DNA of 64,000 bases from Chryseobacterium sp. 3008163 (lineage in GTDB: Bacteria > Bacteroidota > Bacteroidia > Flavobacteriales > Weeksellaceae). Location: NCBI RefSeq assembly GCF_003669035.1, contig NZ_CP033070.1:4092001-4156000 (forward strand), given 5' to 3'. The notes under the pieces were generated by a model. That model was not told the origin of the DNA and ran no database searches. It was given only the letters and a program-made list of their open reading frames with translations. Made by a program: the position numbers and the translations under genes. Shown here piece after piece: positions 18,869-28,547 of the stretch. How positions within the stretch are numbered: position 1 is the first letter of the stretch; every line of letters starts with the position of its first letter.

Positions 18869-19456
18869 TTATATTTCACGAGCATTCATAAGAGAATATT
18901 TTTCAACATCTTCCTTTTTGAACAATACGGTTAAATGATCTGTATAATAATTGTTTTCAGATTCTGTTATTTCAAATGCTGAAATCCAAAGACTTTCTTC
19001 TTGAATGTCGATTCTCCACGTCATTGGCAATCGAGTGATTTTCTTTCTGCCTTTTGGGATGTATATTGTTAAAAATGAGTGATATTCCTGGTTTTCAATC
19101 TTTTCCCAATAAACTTCAACTGAAGAGATTTCTCTATTGATTTTATTAATCCAATTTTGATTTGCTGTAACATCAATAGTTTTAAAACCTTCTCTAAATC
19201 TTATTTCAGACAGTTCTTCAAATCCAATTCCGTAACAACGAAATTCATTATCCCATTTTATTTGCAATAACTTACCATTGTCAAGTTGAAATATTACATT
19301 CATATCAATAGAATGAATGTTTTGTGAATGTTCCCAAAATTCAGAATCAATTTCGTAGTTGATTTCTTCATAAAAAACTTTTTGAATTTTTCTTCCTACA
19401 AAATTAGAATCTATGCTTTCAATATATTCTTCTTCTTTTTGCTGAGAAATGTTCAT
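18869..19456 (-). CDS. Hypothetical protein, 195 residues
   Basis: I do not recognise the family. The protein is soluble, acidic and rich in Trp, Tyr and Ile, with no signal peptide or membrane segment. The sequence has several short strands (for example Val-Ile-Phe-Gln-Leu-Asp-Asn-Gly-Lys-Leu-Leu-Gln-Ile-Lys-Trp) of the kind seen in immunity-type or DUF proteins, but I cannot assign it. It starts 28 bases after the M1 peptidase stop on the same strand and may be read from that transcript. Confidence 0.6.
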   Translation of the reverse strand: MNISQQKEEEYIESIDSNFVGRKIQKVFYEEINYEIDSEFWEHSQNIHSIDMNVIFQLDNGKLLQIKWDNEFRCYGIGFEELSEIRFREGFKTIDVTANQNWINKINREISSVEVYWEKIENQEYHSFLTIYIPKGRKKITRLPMTWRIDIQEESLWISAFEITESENNYYTDHLTVLFKKEDVEKYSLMNAREI

Positions 19457-19484
19457 ATTGATTTTTTATTATTGGAATTTATCA

Positions 19485-21113
19485 CTACACTTTATTGTAC
19501 TTCAAATAGTAATTCTTATTAAACTCAACCGGCTGGCTACTTTTAAGTGTGATTTTCTGCCAAGACTCACTTGGAGAAATTGTTTGTTCACCAAATCTTA
19601 CAGGAAGATTGAGATTTTTCACGGTATTTGTAAAACGGTATTTCAGTTCTTTGCCATTTTGAGAATATTCTAAAACCGGAACTTTTGTGGTTCTTAAGTA
19701 CTGATCAAAAACAGTCAAAAAATCAATTCCTGCTTTCTCCGAGATGTATTTTTCAATCTGCTCTGTGGTGACCGTTTGATGATAAAAATCTTTATTTAAA
19801 CCTCTCAGAATCTGTCTGAATTTCACATCATCATTCATGATTTGTCGCATCGTGTGAATCATGCTTGCGCCTTTCGGGTACATATCACCGCTTCCTTCAT
19901 TTCTTACACCATATTTTCCGATAATCGGAACGTCGTTGGCAATATTATTCTGAATTCCCTGAGCATAGATATCTGCAGATTTTTTATCCATATAATCTTC
20001 CGTAAACAACACTTCAGAGTACATCGTAAAACTCTCGTGGATCCACATGTCAGCCTGATCTTTTGCTGTAATATTATTGGCAAACCATTCATGACCACTT
20101 TCGTGAACGATAATATAATCCCAGTTTAATCCGACGCCGGTTCCTGAAAGATCATTTCCCAAATATCCGTTCACATATTGATTTCCGTAGGCAATATTGC
20201 TCTGATGCTCCATTCCCAAATAAGGCGAGTCAACAAGCTTGTAAGAATCTTCATAAAAAGGATAAGGCCCGAACCAGTGTTCAAAGGCTTTTAACATCGG
20301 TTTTACCTGCTGAAACTGTTTTTTTGCCCGGTCTAAATTATAATCAATCACCCAATAATCAAGATCTAGTTTTCCTTTTTCTCCGGCATAAGAATCTTTA
20401 AAATTCACATATTTACCAATATTTGGAATGATAGAGTAGGCATTGATTGGGTTTTTAACTTCCCAAATGAAAATGTTTTTTCCGTTTTCTGTTTTTTTAT
20501 CTTTCAATCTTCCATTACCAATTCCAACTAAATCTGATGGAGTGATAATTTTCATCACGATTCCGTTTTCAGGCTCGTCACTCCAGATATCTTTTACGGG
20601 AAGCCAGACAGATGCGCCAATCCCTTCATCTGCAACGCTCATCCAAGGATTGCCTTTTTCATCTTTGGTGAAAACCCAACCGCCATCCCAGGGTGCATTT
20701 TTGGCAATCGTAGGATTTCCGGAGTACGTGATGTCTATGGTATATTTTTCTCCCTTTTTGAAATTTTTCTTAGATGAAATGAATATAAAATCTCCATCTC
20801 TTTTAAAGCCGTCAATAGTTGGGAAATTACATTCAATTTTATCAGCCTTCATTGGTTTTTGAAGATCAATCTGAAAAACAGGATTCAGGACATCTTTAAG
20901 AATTTCAAAACTGATTTTATTGTTTCCTTTAATGCTTTTTTGTTCGAAATCTGGCTCTACAGACAATTCATATTTTTTGACATCCCAAAAATTTCTGAAT
21001 CCTGTATTTGAACCTTTTAAAGTATCTTGTTTGGTGAACTTCTTATTTTGTTCAAAAAATTGACCGAAAGCCAATCCGGAAGCCAACAAAATCGAGTAGG
21101 AGAGTTTATTCAT
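19485..21113 (-). CDS. M1 family aminopeptidase
   Basis: A 542-residue secreted gluzincin. After a signal peptide (Ser-Gly-Leu-Ala-Phe-Gly-Gln) come the beta-sandwich N-domain, a Gly-Met-Glu-His-Gln variant of the exopeptidase GAMEN motif at 300-304, the zinc motif His337-Glu-Ser-Gly-His341 and the third ligand Glu360 (Trp-Ile-His-Glu-Ser-Phe). This length lacks the large C-terminal domain of PepN and matches short M1 enzymes common in Flavobacteriia. It should trim peptides in the periplasm. It lies one gene away from the M61 peptidase. Confidence 0.92.
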   Translation of the reverse strand: MNKLSYSILLASGLAFGQFFEQNKKFTKQDTLKGSNTGFRNFWDVKKYELSVEPDFEQKSIKGNNKISFEILKDVLNPVFQIDLQKPMKADKIECNFPTIDGFKRDGDFIFISSKKNFKKGEKYTIDITYSGNPTIAKNAPWDGGWVFTKDEKGNPWMSVADEGIGASVWLPVKDIWSDEPENGIVMKIITPSDLVGIGNGRLKDKKTENGKNIFIWEVKNPINAYSIIPNIGKYVNFKDSYAGEKGKLDLDYWVIDYNLDRAKKQFQQVKPMLKAFEHWFGPYPFYEDSYKLVDSPYLGMEHQSNIAYGNQYVNGYLGNDLSGTGVGLNWDYIIVHESGHEWFANNITAKDQADMWIHESFTMYSEVLFTEDYMDKKSADIYAQGIQNNIANDVPIIGKYGVRNEGSGDMYPKGASMIHTMRQIMNDDVKFRQILRGLNKDFYHQTVTTEQIEKYISEKAGIDFLTVFDQYLRTTKVPVLEYSQNGKELKYRFTNTVKNLNLPVRFGEQTISPSESWQKITLKSSQPVEFNKNYYLKYNKV

Positions 21114-21255
21114 AAGTTGTGAAATTTGATGTCTTCAAAAATATAAAATTTAAAATCAATTGAATAAAAAAGTATAAAAAAATGCAGAAAGTAAATTATT
21201 TTAATGAATACTTTCAATTTTTAAGCTAAAAATGATTATTTTAAGTTTAGAGTCT

Positions 21256-21809
21256 CTAATTTTTATTTAAAAGAGGTAACGGCTTTTCACTTTTACCCTC
21301 TGTCTTCAACAAAGTGCCATTTTGTGTTCTTCCATTAACAATATAATTTCCATCAGCAAATCTGCAGTCGTGGCTTCCCACGTAACCGAACATTCCGTAA
21401 TGCAAGTAAGCATAATGATGAAACCCCGATATGGTAAAGTAAATCTTATTTTTAGTTTTTACGATAATAATGTCTGACTTTTTAAAATTCTCAAATGGGA
21501 TGTTTGTACTTAAATAATTATCGGGTTCTGTAATTGTGTACTCTACAGTTGTATCTTTTATCAATCTATTATTTCGAATTAAATAAAACTTTAATTCAGT
21601 AATTTCATTTTTCTAAACTGACCCAGCGTTATGCTTGGCTTTTCTGTGATCGTAGTAATCGTATCACATTCTTTCGAGTATTTGATGCCGTCTTCTTCTG
21701 CTCTTTTATGGCTGGTTTCCATTGACCACCAAAACCAACCCACAATCAGTCCGATAAAGAATATGCATATCGAAAGTGCAATTAAACATCCTTTTAAATA
21801 TTTATTCAT
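21256..21809 (-). CDS. Small membrane-anchored hypothetical protein, frameshifted
   Basis: Two frames make one gene of about 184 residues. The first part (21809 to 21591) has a single N-terminal membrane helix (Leu-Ile-Ala-Leu-Ser-Ile-Cys-Ile-Phe-Phe-Ile-Gly-Leu). Adding one base to the T5 run at 21608-21612 gives Phe-Arg-Lys-Asn-Glu-Ile-Thr-Glu-Leu-Lys-Phe-Tyr-Leu-Ile-Arg and joins the second part, which ends at 21256 and otherwise has only a TTG start. The soluble part is beta-rich with a Gly/Tyr/His patch (His-His-Tyr-Ala-Tyr-Leu-His-Tyr-Gly). Family unknown. Confidence 0.7.
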
Positions 21810-21920
21810 TTTGAAAACATGATATGATGAGCTTTAAATTTAAGTATTTCTAAAATACATATTTGCAAACGATAAATTAAAAGTTTCTGAAAGTAAATTT
21901 CATTTGATCCAGAAAACAAA

Positions 21921-21951
21921 GCGGCGGAAAAATCAAAGATTTTTCCGCCGC
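21921..21951 (-). terminator. Perfect 14-bp hairpin downstream of tatC
   Basis: GCGGCGGAAAAATC and its exact complement are separated by AAA. The very GC-rich foot and position 40 bases after the tatC stop (reverse strand) suggest a terminator, although the T-run after it is weak. Confidence 0.7.
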
Positions 21952-21990
21952 CCCTATATTATTAATTTCAGCTTTAGCCTCAACCTATTT

Positions 21991-22812
21991 CTAAACTACA
22001 GGCAATTTCGCTTCTCTCTTCTGCACTTTTCTATACGTATAAGCACACATTAAAATACTGAATTCATACAAGAAAAGTAACGGTAAAGCCGCCATCATCA
22101 TGCTCAAAACATCTGCCGGAGTAATGATTGCTGCAACTACCATAATCAAAACAATCGCATGTCTACGGTATTTTTTCATGAAAGCCGGGTTCAAAATTCC
22201 GATTGTCGTTAAAAAGTAAATTAAAACAGGGAAAAGAAATACAACACCCATTCCTAAAACAACCTGTAGAAACAAAGTGGTGTAATCACTCAAATCGTAA
22301 AGTGGAATAATAATGTCGGAAATTTTAAAAATAACTCCGAAATTAACCGCAAATGGTAAAATTAAAAAGTAACCGCACAAAACGCCCATCATGAAAAGAA
22401 TCCAGACAGAATTGATGATAAATATTGAGTTTTTTCTTTCGTTAGGATGCAAAGCCGGACTGATAAATCTCCACAATTCCCAAACAATATAAGGGAAACC
22501 AATCACCAAACCACCAAAAATAGAAACGGCCATCATTACATTAAACTGCTGATATAATCTCTGCACACGTACAGGGAATTCTTTAGGTAAAGTAATACTA
22601 TCTTCACCCAAAACCATTCTTGAAAAATGATTAACAATTTTAAAAGTAGGAAAATCATTTCTGGTCGGCCCGAAAAAAACGTGATCCATAATCCAGTTGA
22701 TATTAAAACCAACTACAAAAGCGGCAATAATAATAGCGATTATTGAACGGATAAGATGCCCTCGCAGTTCACCAATATGTCCGAAAAAGGACATGTCTTT
22801 ACCTTCACTCAC
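21991..22812 (-). CDS. tatC: Twin-arginine translocase subunit TatC
   Basis: A 273-residue protein with six membrane helices. The N-terminal cytosolic motif Met-Ser-Phe-Phe-Gly-His-Ile-Gly-Glu-Leu-Arg matches the TatC pattern F-x-H-L-x-E-L-R that binds the twin-arginine signal, and the Phe-Pro-Tyr-Ile-Val-Trp-Glu-Leu-Trp-Arg-Phe segment is also typical. With TatA it moves folded proteins across the inner membrane. The large first periplasmic loop (about residues 45-75) is longer than in E. coli. tatA is not in the window. kdsD lies upstream on the same strand, with 155 bases between. Confidence 0.95.
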   Translation of the reverse strand: MSEGKDMSFFGHIGELRGHLIRSIIAIIIAAFVVGFNINWIMDHVFFGPTRNDFPTFKIVNHFSRMVLGEDSITLPKEFPVRVQRLYQQFNVMMAVSIFGGLVIGFPYIVWELWRFISPALHPNERKNSIFIINSVWILFMMGVLCGYFLILPFAVNFGVIFKISDIIIPLYDLSDYTTLFLQVVLGMGVVFLFPVLIYFLTTIGILNPAFMKKYRRHAIVLIMVVAAIITPADVLSMMMAALPLLFLYEFSILMCAYTYRKVQKREAKLPVV

Positions 22813-22967
22813 AGATTTTTTTTTAATGTTTTCAAATTTATGAAAAAAAGCGGGGAGTTGGATGAAGAAAACTGGAAGTTATGCATTCAATATTTAAAAT
22901 TAACTTTTTGAAATTTTCTCATTCAATTGACTTTCTTCTCAACCTTAATATCAGCCTCAACCTTTAC

Positions 22968-23927
22968 CTAATTAATTCCCTCATCTAATAGCTTATGAAT
23001 ATCAATAATACCGAAATACTGACCGTTGTATGTAACAATCAGCTGACCGATATTGTTGTCTTTTAAAATTTTCATGGCTTCTTTTGCCAAAGCATCTTTT
23101 TCAATACTCTTAGGATTTCCGGACATGATATCTTTGGCTAAAACTTTTGAAATATCATCGCCATTTAATAACATTCTTCGCAAATCTCCATCTGTAATTA
23201 CACCGAGAATTTTTTCTTCATTAGTTACAACTGTAATCCCATGACTCGAAGCGCTAATTGAAATAATCACATCTTTGATTGAAGATTCTTCGGTAACCTG
23301 AGGTTTTTGTGAAGAAACAAACTGCTCAACTCTCGCCGTAAGATTTTTACCCAAACTTCCACCCGGATGAAATTTAGCAAAGTCATTTTCTCTAAAATCA
23401 TTTAATTCCATCAAAGAAACCGCCAAAGCGTCTCCCAAAGCCATCTGCAGAGTAGTTGAACTTGTTGGAGCCAATTTATTCGGACAAGCTTCCAAATCAA
23501 CATGAGTATCCAGAATTACATCAGAATATTCTGCCAATTTACTTTTTTTGTTTCCCGTCATTCCTATCAATGCAGAAGAATAGTCTTTAAGATAAGCTAC
23601 CAAATTAATGATTTCAGGAGAATTCCCCGAATTTGAAATGCACAACACAACATCCTGCTTCTGAATAACTCCCAAATCACCGTGAATGGCTTCAGAAGCG
23701 TGCAAAAACTGTGAAGGAGTACCTGTAGAATTTAATGTAGCAACAATTTTATTTCCAACGTGAGCAGATTTTCCGATTCCTACAACGATTAATTTTCCTT
23801 GTGCAGAGTGAATGATTTTCACAGCCTTTACAAACTCTTCGTCGATTCTGTTTTTTAATTTTTCTAATTCAGCAATTTCGATTGCTAACGTGCTCTTAGC
23901 GATTGAAATAATATTTGATGTATCCAT
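22968..23927 (-). CDS. kdsD: D-arabinose-5-phosphate isomerase (KpsF/GutQ family)
   Basis: A 319-residue protein with an N-terminal SIS sugar-isomerase domain (Gly-Ile-Gly-Lys-Ser-Ala-His-Val-Gly-Asn-Lys at about 51-61, Ser-Asn-Ser-Gly-Asn-Ser) and two C-terminal CBS domains (about 205-319). It converts ribulose-5-phosphate to arabinose-5-phosphate, the first step to Kdo for lipopolysaccharide. Length and domain order are those of KdsD. It is divergent from recQ; the 158-base gap holds the recQ promoter. Confidence 0.93.
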   Translation of the reverse strand: MDTSNIISIAKSTLAIEIAELEKLKNRIDEEFVKAVKIIHSAQGKLIVVGIGKSAHVGNKIVATLNSTGTPSQFLHASEAIHGDLGVIQKQDVVLCISNSGNSPEIINLVAYLKDYSSALIGMTGNKKSKLAEYSDVILDTHVDLEACPNKLAPTSSTTLQMALGDALAVSLMELNDFRENDFAKFHPGGSLGKNLTARVEQFVSSQKPQVTEESSIKDVIISISASSHGITVVTNEEKILGVITDGDLRRMLLNGDDISKVLAKDIMSGNPKSIEKDALAKEAMKILKDNNIGQLIVTYNGQYFGIIDIHKLLDEGIN

Positions 23928-24045
23928 TTTTCCGGTATGATTTGTATCTAAAATGCGCCAAAGGAAAACCGTATCATTTAAGAATATTTAATGCTGGTTT
24001 TATTTTTAATAAATCTCTTTACTTTTATTTTCAGTAAAAATGTTA

Positions 24046-24053
24046 TAACTTTG
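24046..24053 (+). promoter_or_regulatory. -7 element of recQ
   Basis: TAACTTTG matches TAnnTTTG and lies 32 bases ahead of the recQ ATG. A TTG at -33 is not evident. Confidence 0.45.
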
Positions 24054-24085
24054 GGTTAGATGCAAATTTAGCAATACAAAATTAG

Positions 24086-26290
24086 ATGAGCGCAAAAAAA
24101 GCCAATTTATCAGGCGAGTTAAAGAAATACTTCGGATTTTCTACTTTCAAAGGTCAGCAGGAACTTATTATTGAGGAGCTGTTGCAAGGCAAAGACATTT
24201 TTGTCTTGATGCCGACAGGAGGTGGCAAATCTTTGTGTTATCAACTTCCCGCCCTTATTTCAGAAGGAACTGCGATTGTGGTTTCACCATTGATTGCTTT
24301 AATGAAAAATCAGGTGGATGCCGTCAATGGTCTTTCATCTGAAAATGGAGTAGCCCATGTTCTTAATTCTTCTCTTAACAAAACTCAGACCAAACAGGTT
24401 TTTGACGATATAAAAAGCGGGAAAACCAAACTATTATACGTAGCTCCGGAATCTCTGATCAAAGAAGAGTATCTGGAATTTTTCAGAGATGTAAAGATCT
24501 CATTTGTTGCGATTGACGAAGCGCACTGTATCTCAGAATGGGGACACGATTTCAGACCTGAATACAGAAACTTAAAATCGATCATTGATAAGATTGCAGA
24601 TGTCCCGGTTATTGCTCTTACCGCAACTGCGACGCCGAAGGTTCAGGATGATATCCAGAAAACTTTGGGCATGACGGATGCTTTGGTTTTTAAAGAAAGT
24701 TTTAACAGAGCTAATTTATACTACGAAGTTCGTCCAAAAGTAAATGTTGATAAAGAAATTGTAAAATTTATCAATAAACATAAGGGTAAATCAGGAATTG
24801 TTTACTGTCTGAGCCGAAGAAAAGTAGAGGAATTTGCCCAGCTTTTACAGGTTAATGGTGTTAATGCACTTCCATATCACGCGGGTTTAGACCAAAAAGT
24901 AAGAGTGACGAATCAGGATAAATTCCTGATGGAAGAAGCAGACGTTATCGTTGCAACCATCGCCTTTGGGATGGGGATTGATAAGCCGGATGTTCGTTTC
25001 GTGATTCACTATGATTTCCCGAAATCTCTGGAAAGTTACTATCAGGAAACCGGTCGTGCAGGTCGTGATGGAGGAGAAGGTCACTGTTTGGCATTTTATG
25101 ATCCTAAGGATATTGAAAAATTAGAGAAATTCTTGGCTCAAAAGCCTGTATCTGAAAGAGAGATCGGATTACAGCTTTTAAATGAAGTAGTAGGTTACGC
25201 CGAAACTTCCATGAGCAGAAGACAATATATATTATATTATTTTGGTGAAATTTTCGACCCTGTGACGGGAGCTGGAGCCAAGATGTGTGACAATGCATCA
25301 AATCCACCCAAGCTGAAAGATGCAACCAAAGATTTAGAAAAAGTTTTAGAATTAATTGATACGACTAAAGAAAAATTTAAGTCAAAAGATTTGATTTCTG
25401 CAATTGTCGGCAAAGAAAATGCCGTTACAAAGTCTTATAAACTCGAGCAAACTTCGTTTTTCGGCTTCGGAAAAGATGAAAAAGATAATTATTGGAAAAC
25501 AATTTTAAGACAGGCAACAGTACAGAATTTTTTATTGAAAGATATTGAAACGTACGGTGTTTTAAAAATCTCGCCTAAAGGTCATGAAGTTATCAATGGA
25601 AAATTCAAAGAATCTTTCCTGATTGCCGAAGATCGTGAGTTTGATTTGTCGCAAACCAAAGCAGACAGCGATCAGGTGCAGATGCAGGCGAACGGAAGTC
25701 TTGACCAGAATTTGTTTGGCTTATTAAAAGAATTAAGAAAGAAAGTTGCCAAAAAACATGGAATTCCTCCCTACACGGTTTTCATGGATCCGAGTTTGGA
25801 AGATATGACCGTTCAATACCCGATCACTCTTGAAGAAATTGCAAAAGTGTATGGTGTCGGAGAAGGAAAGGCAAAAAAATACGGTAAAGAATTCGCTGAT
25901 TTTATCTCTAAGTATGTTGAGGACAATAGTATAGAGCGTACTCAGGATATGGTCTTGAAAAATGTGGCGAATAAATCAAGTCACAAAGTTTTCATCATTC
26001 AAAGTACAGATAAAAAGATTGACCTTGAAGATATTGCAAGAGCCAAAAATCTCTCAATGAATGATTTGTTGAAAGAAATGGAACGTATCGTTTATCAAGG
26101 TACAAAGCTGAATATCGATTACTATATTGAAGAGAATTTTGATGAAGATATCGTAGATGAGTTCATGGAATTTATGACAGAATCTGAAAGCGATAGCATG
26201 AAAGTCTTGCTGGATGAGTTTGGTGATGAACTTTCTGATGAAGAAGTGAGAATGCTCAGAATTAAATTCATTAGCGACGTTGCAAATTAA
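24086..26290 (+). CDS. recQ: ATP-dependent DNA helicase RecQ
   Basis: A 734-residue 3'-5' helicase. Visible in order: Walker A Met-Pro-Thr-Gly-Gly-Gly-Lys-Ser near 41-48, the Asp-Glu-Ala-His box near 143-146, the RecQ-specific aromatic-rich loop after it (Ser-Glu-Trp-Gly-His-Asp-Phe-Arg), motif VI [10 protein letters not shown], then an RQC region and an HRDC domain (about 530-610). The zinc-binding cysteines normally found after motif VI appear reduced (I see one Cys in Gly-His-Cys-Leu and one in Lys-Met-Cys-Asp), which is unusual. It works in repair and replication fork restart. A C-terminal acidic extension of about 110 residues follows HRDC. Confidence 0.95.
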   Translation: MSAKKANLSGELKKYFGFSTFKGQQELIIEELLQGKDIFVLMPTGGGKSLCYQLPALISEGTAIVVSPLIALMKNQVDAVNGLSSENGVAHVLNSSLNKTQTKQVFDDIKSGKTKLLYVAPESLIKEEYLEFFRDVKISFVAIDEAHCISEWGHDFRPEYRNLKSIIDKIADVPVIALTATATPKVQDDIQKTLGMTDALVFKESFNRANLYYEVRPKVNVDKEIVKFINKHKGKSGIVYCLSRRKVEEFAQLLQVNGVNALPYHAGLDQKVRVTNQDKFLMEEADVIVATIAFGMGIDKPDVRFVIHYDFPKSLESYYQETGRAGRDGGEGHCLAFYDPKDIEKLEKFLAQKPVSEREIGLQLLNEVVGYAETSMSRRQYILYYFGEIFDPVTGAGAKMCDNASNPPKLKDATKDLEKVLELIDTTKEKFKSKDLISAIVGKENAVTKSYKLEQTSFFGFGKDEKDNYWKTILRQATVQNFLLKDIETYGVLKISPKGHEVINGKFKESFLIAEDREFDLSQTKADSDQVQMQANGSLDQNLFGLLKELRKKVAKKHGIPPYTVFMDPSLEDMTVQYPITLEEIAKVYGVGEGKAKKYGKEFADFISKYVEDNSIERTQDMVLKNVANKSSHKVFIIQSTDKKIDLEDIARAKNLSMNDLLKEMERIVYQGTKLNIDYYIEENFDEDIVDEFMEFMTESESDSMKVLLDEFGDELSDEEVRMLRIKFISDVAN

Positions 26291-26308
26291 TTTTTTAGAT
26301 AAAATTAA

Positions 26309-26557
26309 ATGGGAAATCCAATTATAGAAGCAAAAAAAGAGCTCATTCAGTGGATAAAAGAAATGGATGAGTTGGAAGAAATTGCAGAACTGCTAGAAAT
26401 CAAAAATAGAATGATTTCAAATGGAGTAGTTGCAGAAGCTCAAGCTGAATATGTTGCGAAAGATGATTTTGATGAAAAATTTGCTATGGGAATTTCCGGC
26501 GAAGAATTAATGAAAAGAGTGTACGCGCATATCGAATCATTGCCTTGGAAAAAATAA
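26309..26557 (+). CDS. Possible antitoxin of a type II toxin-antitoxin pair
   Basis: An 82-residue acidic, helical protein with a segment resembling small addiction-module antitoxins (Met-Lys-Arg-Val-Tyr-Ala-His-Ile-Glu-Ser-Leu-Pro-Trp near the C-terminus). It overlaps the next gene by 13 bases, the arrangement expected of an antitoxin ahead of a RelE/ParE-like toxin. No DNA-binding domain is obvious. It begins 18 bases after recQ. Confidence 0.6.
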   Translation: MGNPIIEAKKELIQWIKEMDELEEIAELLEIKNRMISNGVVAEAQAEYVAKDDFDEKFAMGISGEELMKRVYAHIESLPWKK

Positions 26558-26865
26558 TTATTTTTTCGAGTGATGTTGAATTCTATCTTGCAAAATTGAT
26601 AGATACTTTATACGAGCAAAATTATTTTGGATTTAAAGAAGATGCAAAATCATATGTTCAGGAAATCATTCTTTTTGTGATGAATAATGATTTTAAATTC
26701 AATGTTACAAAAACGCCTAAGAAACTCGAAAAATTTGGAAGTAAATTCTTAAAATATAAAGCTAACAACCAAACGACGTGGTACATATTTTTCGATGAGA
26801 GAGACCATCAGTTTTTAATTAATCATATGATGAACAATCATTTTGAGTTTCCTGAATTAATGTAA
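26545..26865 (+). CDS. Possible RelE/ParE-like toxin
   Basis: A 106-residue basic protein with a TTG start inside the preceding gene. The C-terminal half (Lys-Tyr-Lys-Ala-Asn-Asn-Gln-Thr-Thr-Trp-Tyr-Ile-Phe-Phe-Asp) has the strand pattern of RelE/ParE toxins that read mRNA on the ribosome or block gyrase; catalytic residues cannot be fixed by eye. The tight overlap with a small acidic partner supports a toxin-antitoxin module. A stray conserved hypothetical pair is the alternative. Confidence 0.6.
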   Translation: MEKIIIFSSDVEFYLAKLIDTLYEQNYFGFKEDAKSYVQEIILFVMNNDFKFNVTKTPKKLEKFGSKFLKYKANNQTTWYIFFDERDHQFLINHMMNNHFEFPELM

Positions 26866-26942
26866 AAAATTGCTAATTAAGTTAGCTTTTTGACGAGAAA
26901 AAATACTTTTAAACTGAAAGATTTTTTCAAACTAACTATATA

Positions 26943-28028
26943 ATGAACAAGAAAATTTCTGTCATATTTATTCTGCCGGATCTCGAAACCGGAGGCGCAG
27001 AAAGAATCGTTACCACCATCGCAAATCATCTCTCCCGAGATCGTTTTGAGCCTAAGATTTTGCTTCTTCGCAAACAAGGTGGTTATCTTGATTTTCTTAA
27101 AAAAGATGTGGAAATTATTGATATCGATACGGAAAGAATTAGACATTCATTAAAGCCTATTTTAAAAGAAATTTACCGCAGAAAACCAGATATTGTGTTT
27201 TCGGGATTTGGTGAAGTAAATGCATATCTGTCGTTATTTATTAAGCTTTTTCCAAAGGTCAAATTCATTGCCAGAGAAACCAATGTTGTTTCGCAGCACG
27301 TAACAAAAAAAGAGATTAAATTTTTCTACAATTTCTATAATAATTATCAGCAGATTATCGCACAAAGTGATGATATGATGAATGATTTGATTGATAATTT
27401 TAAAATCAACCGTTCAAAAATTATTAAAATTAATAATCCTGTCGACTTCGATTTTATTGATGAAAAATTGAAGGTTTCCCGTAAGCCTGAGAGTTTTAAA
27501 TACAATTATAAAAACGTTGTAGCAATCGGTAATTTATCTGCCAGAAAAGGTTTTGATAATTTACTGAAAGTTTTTTCAAGGTTAAAAAACGAAAAAATTA
27601 TTCTGCATATTTTAGGTGACGGAAAAGATCGTGAAATTCTTCATCAGATGAAAGATTTTTTAGGCTTAAAAAACGTGGTTTTCCATGGAAGACAAGAGAA
27701 TCCGTATGAATTTTTGAAATATGCCGATCTTTTTATTCTTTCATCACGATACGAAGGATTTCCTAATGTTTTATTAGAGGCCGGCGCTTGTGGGACATAT
27801 TCTTTGGCCAATAATTGCCCTGGCGGAATTAATGAAATCATTCAGCATAACACCAATGGCGAAATTTCTGATATTGAAAATCATGAAAACTTTTCACAAA
27901 AAATTATGCAGATTTTACATCAGTCGTATGATCAAGATGCCATTAAGAATTCTATAAAATCTAGATTTTCTAAGGAGATTATTCTGAATAATTATGAAAA
28001 GGTTTTGTTGGATTTAATGAAGAGATAA
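26943..28028 (+). CDS. Glycosyltransferase family 4 protein
   Basis: A 361-residue GT-B enzyme. The N-domain has Glu-Thr-Gly-Gly-Ala-Glu-Arg, typical of GT4 enzymes, and the C-domain has Gly-Asn-Leu-Ser-Ala-Arg-Lys-Gly-Phe-Asp plus the donor-binding E-x7-E motif (Ser-Arg-Tyr-Glu-Gly-Phe-Pro-Asn-Val-Leu-Leu-Glu). It should transfer a sugar from a nucleotide donor to a glycan or lipid on the cytoplasmic face of the inner membrane. No other polysaccharide genes are nearby, so the acceptor is unknown. Confidence 0.9.
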   Translation: MNKKISVIFILPDLETGGAERIVTTIANHLSRDRFEPKILLLRKQGGYLDFLKKDVEIIDIDTERIRHSLKPILKEIYRRKPDIVFSGFGEVNAYLSLFIKLFPKVKFIARETNVVSQHVTKKEIKFFYNFYNNYQQIIAQSDDMMNDLIDNFKINRSKIIKINNPVDFDFIDEKLKVSRKPESFKYNYKNVVAIGNLSARKGFDNLLKVFSRLKNEKIILHILGDGKDREILHQMKDFLGLKNVVFHGRQENPYEFLKYADLFILSSRYEGFPNVLLEAGACGTYSLANNCPGGINEIIQHNTNGEISDIENHENFSQKIMQILHQSYDQDAIKNSIKSRFSKEIILNNYEKVLLDLMKR

Positions 28029-28087
28029 TAATCTGTATATTTCCTTAAATTTGCATTTCAATTTTTATAAAAATCAATATTTCATTC

Positions 28088-28438
28088 ATGAAAAAACTTC
28101 CGAAATTGGGTTGTGCCTGCGAAAAACACGACCTGATTGAATCTGAATTCAGAACATCAATAGTGGGTGCAGATCTTACCAATGGCAGAGATGCAGAAGT
28201 AAATGTCATTCAATGCAGACTTTGTCAGAGAATATGGATTAAGTATGCTGTTGAATTTCCTAATTCACCTGAATCTGCACGTTGGTACAAAGGAATTATT
28301 GCAAAAAAAGAGGTTGCAGGAATGAAGCCGGAAGATGCTGTTGAGCATTTGGAAAATCTTGAATGGTACATTTGCGGAGGTGAATTTTTTGGAAATAAAG
28401 AAGTTTTTGGGCTTGGAAAACTTAATTTAGATTTGTGA
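28088..28438 (+). CDS. Conserved hypothetical protein with paired cysteines
   Basis: A 116-residue soluble protein. Two cysteines near the N-terminus (Gly-Cys-Ala-Cys-Glu-Lys-His) and a Cys-Arg-Leu-Cys pair at about 51-54 could bind a metal such as zinc, and a further Cys lies near 98. I do not know the function. A TAAATTTG element at 28046-28053 probably drives it. Confidence 0.6.
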   Translation: MKKLPKLGCACEKHDLIESEFRTSIVGADLTNGRDAEVNVIQCRLCQRIWIKYAVEFPNSPESARWYKGIIAKKEVAGMKPEDAVEHLENLEWYICGGEFFGNKEVFGLGKLNLDL

Positions 28439-28477
28439 TATCTCTAAATTTATACTTTAAACTTGATAAAACTCACT

Positions 28478-28507
28478 TTGGTGCTTATAAATTAATCAGT
28501 AAATTTG
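28478..28507 (+). promoter_or_regulatory. Promoter of lpdA
   Basis: TTG at 28478-28480, a 19-base spacer and TAAATTTG at 28500-28507 match the Bacteroidota consensus exactly, 40 bases ahead of the start codon. Confidence 0.75.
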
Positions 28508-28547
28508 TAATCATTAAGAATAGCTAATAATAAATTATAAAAATAAA

